A stretch of DNA of 64,000 nt from Roseibacterium elongatum DSM 19469. GTDB lineage: Bacteria > Pseudomonadota > Alphaproteobacteria > Rhodobacterales > Rhodobacteraceae. The translations under genes and the position numbers were made by a program. The DNA lies in NCBI RefSeq assembly GCF_000590925.1, contig NZ_CP004372.1, positions 3,391,001-3,455,000 of the forward strand, given 5' to 3'. Below, one piece after another: positions 58,499-64,000 of this stretch. A model generated the notes under the pieces. It worked only from the letters and a program-made list of their open reading frames with translations. It was not told where the DNA came from and did not search any database. The first letter of the stretch is position 1. Every line of letters starts with the position of its first letter.

Positions 58499-59842
58499 AT
58501 GACAAAACGAGTCGCCGTAATCGGTGCCGGCCCCTCGGGCCTTGCGCAACTGCGGGCGTTCCAGTCCGCCGCCCAGAAAGGTGCCGACATCCCCGAGATC
58601 GTCTGTTTCGAAAAGCAATCGAATTGGGGCGGGCTGTGGAATTACACATGGCGTACCGGCGTCGATGAAAACGGCGAACCGGTTCATGGCTCGATGTATC
58701 GCTACCTGTGGTCGAACGGACCCAAGGAAGGTCTGGAATTCGCCGACTATTCCTTCGAGGAGCATTTCGGCAAGCAGATCGCCTCCTACCCGCCGCGGGC
58801 GGTGTTGTTCGATTATATCGAAGGCCGTGTGCTCAAGGCCAATGTCCGCGACTGGATCCGCTTTTCCTCGGTCATCCGCTGGGTCGACTATGACGAGGCG
58901 GCGGGCGATTTCGAGGTGACGGTGCACGACATGGTCGCAGATCGCGTCTACAAGGAACGTTTCGACCACGTGATCGTGGCGTCGGGGCATTTCTCGTCAC
59001 CCAATGTGCCGGAATACCCCGGTTTCGACCAGTTCAACGGCCGGATCGTGCATGCCCATGACTTCCGCGATGCGCGCGAGTTCGCGGGCAAGGATGTGCT
59101 GGTGGTCGGATCGTCCTACTCGGCCGAGGATGTCGGCTCGCAATGCTGGAAATACGGCGCCAGGTCGATCACCAGTTGCTATCGCTCGGCGCCCATGGGG
59201 TTCGCCTGGCCCGACAACTGGGAAGAAAAGCCCGCGATGGAAAAGGTCGTGGGCAAGACGGTGTTCTTCAAGGACGGCACCACCAAGGATGTCGACGCGA
59301 TCATCCTGTGCACGGGCTACAGGCATTATTTCCCGTTCCTGCCCGACGATCTGCGCCTGAAAACGGCCAACCGGCTGGCCACGGCCGACCTCTACAAGGG
59401 GGTGGCCTATGTGCATAACCCCAAGCTGTTCTATCTTGGGATGCAGGACCAGTGGTTCACCTTCAACATGTTCGATGCGCAGGCGTGGTATGTGCGCGAC
59501 ATCATCCTGGGCCGGATCGCGGTGCCCGCCGACAAGCAGGTGCTGATGGCCGACGTGGCCGAACGCGAGGCGCGCGAAGAGGCCTCGGACGATGTGAAAT
59601 ACGCCATCACCTACCAGGCCGATTACATCAAGGAACTGATCGCGGATACCGATTACCCGTCCTTCGACGTGGACGGCGCGACCGAGGCGTTCCTGCAGTG
59701 GAAGAAGCACAAGGCACAGGACATCATGGCGTTTCGCAACAACTGCTACAAATCGGTCATCACCGGCACGATGGCGCCGATCCATCACACCCCCTGGAAG
59801 GATGCGCTCGACGACAGCATGGAAGCCTACCTGCAGAACTGA
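58499..59842 (+). CDS. tmm: Trimethylamine monooxygenase
   Basis: A 447-aa flavin-containing monooxygenase that oxidises trimethylamine to trimethylamine N-oxide using NADPH and oxygen. FAD motif [12 protein letters not shown] at the N-terminus, FMO signature [11 protein letters not shown] (F-x-G-x3-H-x3-F) and NADPH motif [12 protein letters not shown] are visible. It matches the bacterial Tmm N-terminus ([11 protein letters not shown]). The ATG at 58499 has GGAG eight bases upstream; the one at 58493 is too close to it. tdm follows after a hairpin. Confidence 0.95.
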   Translation: MTKRVAVIGAGPSGLAQLRAFQSAAQKGADIPEIVCFEKQSNWGGLWNYTWRTGVDENGEPVHGSMYRYLWSNGPKEGLEFADYSFEEHFGKQIASYPPRAVLFDYIEGRVLKANVRDWIRFSSVIRWVDYDEAAGDFEVTVHDMVADRVYKERFDHVIVASGHFSSPNVPEYPGFDQFNGRIVHAHDFRDAREFAGKDVLVVGSSYSAEDVGSQCWKYGARSITSCYRSAPMGFAWPDNWEEKPAMEKVVGKTVFFKDGTTKDVDAIILCTGYRHYFPFLPDDLRLKTANRLATADLYKGVAYVHNPKLFYLGMQDQWFTFNMFDAQAWYVRDIILGRIAVPADKQVLMADVAEREAREEASDDVKYAITYQADYIKELIADTDYPSFDVDGATEAFLQWKKHKAQDIMAFRNNCYKSVITGTMAPIHHTPWKDALDDSMEAYLQN

Positions 59843-59860
59843 GCGCATCGCTCTGTCCCG

Positions 59861-59887
59861 CCGGGGGGCGCGCAATGTGCCCCCCGG
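59861..59887 (+). terminator. Hairpin between tmm and tdm
   Basis: Nine-bp stem CCGGGGGGC / GCCCCCCGG with a nine-base loop, then TCATTTTCC. It lies 18 bases after the tmm stop, so tdm may be expressed at a lower level than tmm. Confidence 0.55.
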
Positions 59888-59917
59888 TCATTTTCCATAC
59901 GACCGTTGGAGCCCCCC

Positions 59918-62291
59918 GTGATCCTCGACCCTTCCGGCCTGCCCTTTCGCCCCGGACCGCCCAAAAGCTCGCATGCGCGGCGCGCCGCCGCCTATCGCCT
60001 GGCCCCGACCGAGGAACGCCATAGCGTGCCCGGCGGCGGTGCCGCCCTGTGGGAGGTCAAACCCGGCGACCGCATCGCCATCACCAATGCCGAGGGCGGG
60101 CAGATGGGCGAAATGCTGGTTGCTGACGCGGCCGGACGCATCGCGCCGGGGCTTTTGGGCGCATCGGCAGATGCCGCGGGCGACGGGTTGCGCGCCACGC
60201 TGGCCAGTGACCGCCCCGGCATGGCGCGTCTGCGGGCAGGGTTGGCGCGACGGGAGATCGAGATCGCCAACGCACCCGCCATAGGCCTTTTCGGTCCGAA
60301 AACCCCGGCTGGCGAGGCGGTCAGCCTGACCGCCCAAGCGGCAGGTTGGGTGTTGATCACCGCGCCCGCACCCGCCCCGGATTTCGAGGCGCAATTAACG
60401 GCCACGCCGCTGTCGGTCACGATCACCCGCGCAACGCCCCGCCATGCTGGCAGCTATGCCTTGCCCGACCCGCTGGCTGACCCGCTGCAGGACATCCGCG
60501 TGGCTTCTGCCACCGCGCGCGCCTACCGTGTGAAAAAGGGCGAGTTCATCCAGATCATGGATGTCGACGGCCGCCAGTGCACCGATTTCCAATGCTTTGA
60601 TGCGCGCAAGGTCGACAGGGGTATCTTCCACCCGCTCGACGTGACCAGCACCCGCACGATCCAGGGCCATGCCTACCCGATGCCGGGGTTGCATGCGAAG
60701 TATTTCGACCAAGACCTGACCCCTCTGGTCGAGGTGGTCCAGGACACCTGCGGCCGCCACGATGCCTTCGCCCTGGCCTGCAACGCCAAGTATTACGACG
60801 ATATCGGCTATCCGGGGCACGCCAACTGTTCCGACAATTTCAACGCGGAACTTGCGGACTACGGCATCCCCGGACGCCCCCGGCTGGATGGCGGCGAATT
60901 TCTTTTTCAACACCGCCATCGACCATGACGGCGTGATGTATGCCGACGAGCCGTGGTCGCGCCCCGGCGATTACGTGCTGTTGCGCGCGCTGACCGACCT
61001 GATCTGCGTGTCGTCCGCCTGTCCCGATGACACAAGCGCCGCCAATGGCTGGCACCTGACCGACATTCATCTGCGCACCTACAGCGCGGATGAGCGGTTT
61101 TCCCGCGCCACGGCCTGGCGCCCGACCCCTGACGAGGACCCGATCATGACGCGAGAAAGCGCCTTTCACGACAGCTTTGCCGCGATGACACGCGATTTCG
61201 CGGACTATAACGGCTTTTGGCTGCCCAACAGCTTCCCGCAATGCGATGCGGTCGAAAGCTATTGGGCCTGCCGCGAGGGGGTCGTTGTGGTGGACCTGTC
61301 GGTGTTGCGCAAATTCGAGGTGACCGGCCCCGATGCCGAGGCGCTGCTGAACTGGGTGCTGACGCGCAATGTCGAAAAACTGGCCATCGGGCAGGTCGTC
61401 TATTCTGCCATGTGCTACCCCCATGGCGGCATGATCGACGATGGCACCCTGTTTCGGTTGGGCCAGCATAATTTCCGCTGGATCGGCGGCTCGGACGAGG
61501 GCGGCGCATGGATGCGCGAAGAGGCACATCGCCTTGGCCTGAACGTGATGATCCGGTCCTCGACCGACCAGATGCACAACCTTGCGGTCCAGGGGCCGAA
61601 ATCGCGCGAGCTGATCACCTCGATCTTCTGGACCGCGCCCCATCATGTCGATTTGTCGGAAATGGGGTGGTTCCGCTTTGCCCCGGCGCGCCTCGGCGGC
61701 CCCGAGGGGGTGCCGGTGGTCATTTCGCGCACGGGCTATACGGGCGAATTGGGCTACGAGGTCTTTTGCCACCCAAAGGATGGGCGCGCGATTTTCGACG
61801 CCATCTGGCAGGCGGGGCAGCCGATGGGCATCCGGCCGATGGGCTTGGCCGGGCTGGACATGGTGCGGATCGAGGCGGGGCTGGTCTTTGCCGGTTACGA
61901 TTTCTCGGACCAGACCGACCCGTTCGAGGCCGGGATCGGCTTTACCGTACCGCTGAAATCCAAGACTGCCGATTTCGTCGGGCGCGAGGCGTTGTCACGG
62001 CGCAAGGAACACCCCTCGCGCAAGTTCGTGGGTTTGGAGATCGAAGGGCAGAACGCCTTGGCCCATGGCGATTGCCTCCGCGTCGGGCGCGCTCAGGTGG
62101 GCGAGGTCTGTTCCGCCATGCGCTCGCCCCGAACCGGCCAATGGATTGCACTGGCGCGGCTGGACGTGGCCCATGCCGCCGAGGGCACCCAGCTGCAAGT
62201 CGGGCAATTGGACGGGCACCTGAAACGATACGCCGCCCGTGTCGTGCCCTTTCCCCATTACGACCCGCAAAAGACGCGGCCACGATCCTAA
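59918..62291 (+). pseudogene. tdm: Trimethylamine N-oxide demethylase, frameshifted
   Basis: About 791 codons. The N-terminal half is a DUF1989-type metal domain (RQCTDFQCFDARKVDRG, GRHDAFALACNAKYYDDIGY) that splits trimethylamine N-oxide to dimethylamine and formaldehyde; the C-terminal half (from about residue 415) is a GcvT-like THF-binding domain that captures the formaldehyde (SRTGYTGELGYEVF). The run of five C at 60887-60891 should be four: GIPGRPGWMAANFFFNTAID then reads through. The GTG at 59918 follows GGAG by seven bases. Frame break most likely a sequencing error. Confidence 0.9.
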
Positions 62292-62320
62292 CCGCGCCAT
62301 CGGGCGCCTGCCCTTTCGCG

Positions 62321-63022
62321 CTAGCGCAGCAAGGATCGGGCAATCGGCACGTCATGCTGTTGGCAGGCGGTCAGGATCGCCTTGGTCGCGCGCGCGAACG
62401 CGTCCGAGCCGATCACGACCGGCGGGCCCGAGCGCCGCGCAATCGATATCCCGTTGCTGTCGCGGGCGATCATGATCGCCCCTGCCGCCCCCGGCCGACC
62501 GAGCGCCAACGCCAACGGGGCAAGCGCCCTAACCCACCGCGGCAAGCCGCGCCGCCACGGCCCGATTTCGGCCATCTCGGCGAAGGGCACCGCAAAGCGG
62601 CGGCGACCGGTCTCGACCTCCAGCCCTGTTTGCGTGATGCGCACGGCCATCGCGGCATAGTGCCACCCGATGCCGGTGAAGATCAGGAAGAACAGCCCGG
62701 CCGGCCAGGCCAGCACCGCCGAAGGATGCAGCGCGCCGCCCCCCATAGGCCAGGCGGGTTCGGCCCAGAACGGGATCGCAAGGAATGGCGGCGCGAACAG
62801 AAAGCTGAGCAAATCCGGGCCGATCACGGCAGGACCGCGGTCATAGACCCAAGCGTCGGCAGGCGGCTTGGGGATCGGGGCGGCAACGTAAACGACAAGG
62901 GCAAGCACACCCAAGCCCACACCCGCGGCCCAGGACAGGCGCGCCGCGGCGATGCATGCAGCCAGTAACAGCGCGACCGTCACGGCCCGCTGCAGCGCAA
63001 GCGACAGGCCCCGCCCGGTCAT
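62321..63022 (-). CDS. Hypothetical inner-membrane protein
   Basis: A 233-aa protein with two hydrophobic helices in the first 60 residues, another pair near 85-130, then a soluble segment (RITQTGLEVETGRRRFAVPF) resembling PH-like domains of membrane proteins. Not recognised further. It converges on tdm with a 29-base gap. Confidence 0.65.
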   Translation of the reverse strand: MTGRGLSLALQRAVTVALLLAACIAAARLSWAAGVGLGVLALVVYVAAPIPKPPADAWVYDRGPAVIGPDLLSFLFAPPFLAIPFWAEPAWPMGGGALHPSAVLAWPAGLFFLIFTGIGWHYAAMAVRITQTGLEVETGRRRFAVPFAEMAEIGPWRRGLPRWVRALAPLALALGRPGAAGAIMIARDSNGISIARRSGPPVVIGSDAFARATKAILTACQQHDVPIARSLLR

Positions 63023-63183
63023 CGCGCCACCTCTGCAAGAGGTACGACACGTGGCACACGGCCCGCGGCGCACCCCGCAATCGGGAGCATCATGTCCATT
63101 TGTCGACCACCCTTTTGCACGGTCCGGGACAACCGGATGCGCTCAGCCTAGGGCGTGGGGTCGGCCGGCTGACATGACTCAGG

Positions 63184-63942
63184 TCAATCCGGATTGCCCG
63201 GCGACGGGGCCTTGCGCGCCGATAGCGCATCGCCCAACGGCAGATCCACCTGCCCGAGCCAGTCGGCCATCGCGGCGGTCACGGGCGCGGGCTGCTCCAA
63301 TGTCGGCAGATGGCCGGCCCTCGCGACCATGACCAGCGTCGCCGCCGGGATCAGGCGGTGCATCAGCCGATGCCGGTCAGGCGGGCACAGCCGATCCTCG
63401 GCTCCGCACAGGATCAGCGACGGGACCTCGACCGCGGCCAGCGTCGCCTGCTGATCGGGCCGGTCACGCAGGGCAACCGACTGTCGCAGGAAGACCTCGG
63501 GCCCCAGAGTGCGGGCCATGGCCATGCACAGATCGAGGATCTCGGCATGGGTCTTGCCGCCGGCGGCCAGGTAGTTGGGTTTGAGCTCTTCGCGCATGAC
63601 CTGATCCAGAAGACCCGCGCGCACCTTGGCCATCTGCGGACCGCGCCGGGCCTTGACCTCGGGTTGTTCCGCAAGGGGGTTCGTATCGAGCAAGGCCAGC
63701 CCCGCCACGCGGTCAGGCGCCTGACGAAGGACCTCCATCGCCACGATGCCGCCCATCGACAACCCGGCCAGCGCAAACCGCGCAGGCGCCTGCGCAAGCA
63801 CCTGCGTCGCCAGATCCTGCACGGTATCCGCGCCCGTCAGATCGCCGACGACGACCGAGCGACCGGGTGACACTGCCGCGATCTGCGGTTCGAACAACCG
63901 GCGGTCGCACATCATGCCCGGCAACAGGACCAGCGGTGTCAT
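63184..63942 (-). CDS. Alpha/beta hydrolase
   Basis: A 252-aa serine hydrolase. The nucleophile is in FALAGLSMGGIVAM, the acid in CGAEDRLCPPD and the His in ARAGHLPTLEQP. Substrate unknown. Its ATG overlaps the stop of the gene upstream. Confidence 0.85.
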   Translation of the reverse strand: MTPLVLLPGMMCDRRLFEPQIAAVSPGRSVVVGDLTGADTVQDLATQVLAQAPARFALAGLSMGGIVAMEVLRQAPDRVAGLALLDTNPLAEQPEVKARRGPQMAKVRAGLLDQVMREELKPNYLAAGGKTHAEILDLCMAMARTLGPEVFLRQSVALRDRPDQQATLAAVEVPSLILCGAEDRLCPPDRHRLMHRLIPAATLVMVARAGHLPTLEQPAPVTAAMADWLGQVDLPLGDALSARKAPSPGNPD

Positions 63943-64000
63943 GCGATCTGCCGCGCGCCCTCGACCATCGCGGCAAGCTTGGCATAGGCGATCTCCGGAT
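63939..64000 (-). CDS. 3' end of an unidentified gene (partial)
   Basis: Only the last 19 codons are in the window (PEIAYAKLAAMVEGARQIA, then TGA). The stop overlaps the hydrolase start as ATGA, so the two are co-transcribed. Too short to identify. Confidence 0.6.
   Translation of the reverse strand, partial: PEIAYAKLAAMVEGARQIA

Noticed and set aside
62321-63022. TMAO or amine transporter after tdm
   Set aside because: Too few membrane helices and no transporter motif; it is convergent with tdm rather than co-transcribed.

Overview
The window is high-GC alphaproteobacterial DNA, most likely from a Roseobacter-group member of the Rhodobacteraceae. The evidence is the conserved housekeeping order murA - DUF2948 - hisD - UPF0262 - phosphatase - infA - maf - RNase G/E - yacG - tRNA-Phe, followed by a complete trimethylamine degradation cluster of the kind known in marine roseobacters. 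All calls come from reading the sequence and recognising motifs; no database search was run.

Region 1 (1 to about 24,015) is a mosaic accessory island ending exactly at the 3' end of a tRNA-Phe gene. From left to right it holds an IS1182-family element, a two-gene Gabija anti-phage system (gajA, gajB), and a tyrosine-recombinase pair with an excisionase-like HTH gene and a DUF3987 protein. The larger recombinase gene is split by an IS3-family element and also frameshifted. Then come two unknown small genes and a type I restriction-modification operon (hsdM-hsdS-orf-nuclease-hsdR) with two extra genes embedded in it. The island closes with a twelve-copy 54-bp tandem repeat array, scraps of IS66 and IS5 elements, and an AlpA-type regulator. 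The left attachment site is not in the window.

Region 2 (24,016-36,740) is core chromosome: tRNA-Phe, yacG, a lytic transglycosylase, RNase G/E, maf, infA, a nitrilase-family hydrolase, an acetyltransferase, an NTF2-like protein, a small phosphatase, UPF0262, hisD, a c-type cytochrome behind an FNR-type site, DUF2948, murA, tRNA-Thr and an SLC13-type transporter.

Region 3 (36,753-62,291) is a methylated-amine pathway. Tmm oxidises trimethylamine to its N-oxide, Tdm splits that to dimethylamine plus formaldehyde, and DmmABC (with DmmD) gives monomethylamine. GmaS, MgsABC and MgdABCD carry the methyl group through gamma-glutamylmethylamide and N-methylglutamate onto tetrahydrofolate. FolD and PurU oxidise the C1 unit to formate. 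An Amt transporter, an SMR exporter, a 58-aa membrane protein and three regulators (FadR-type GntR, AraC/GlxA-type, XRE-cupin) plus an AmiC-like ligand-binding protein complete the set. A palindrome TTGGT-N4-ACCAA lies upstream of both amtB and tmm and is a candidate operator for the GntR protein.

Region 4 (62,321-64,000) has a membrane protein, an alpha/beta hydrolase and the 3' tip of one more gene. Nine genes across the window are broken by single-base indels, about half of them in runs of five to eight C or G. Since most are housekeeping or pathway genes that otherwise look intact, sequence or assembly error is the simplest explanation; this should be kept in mind before any of them is called a pseudogene.
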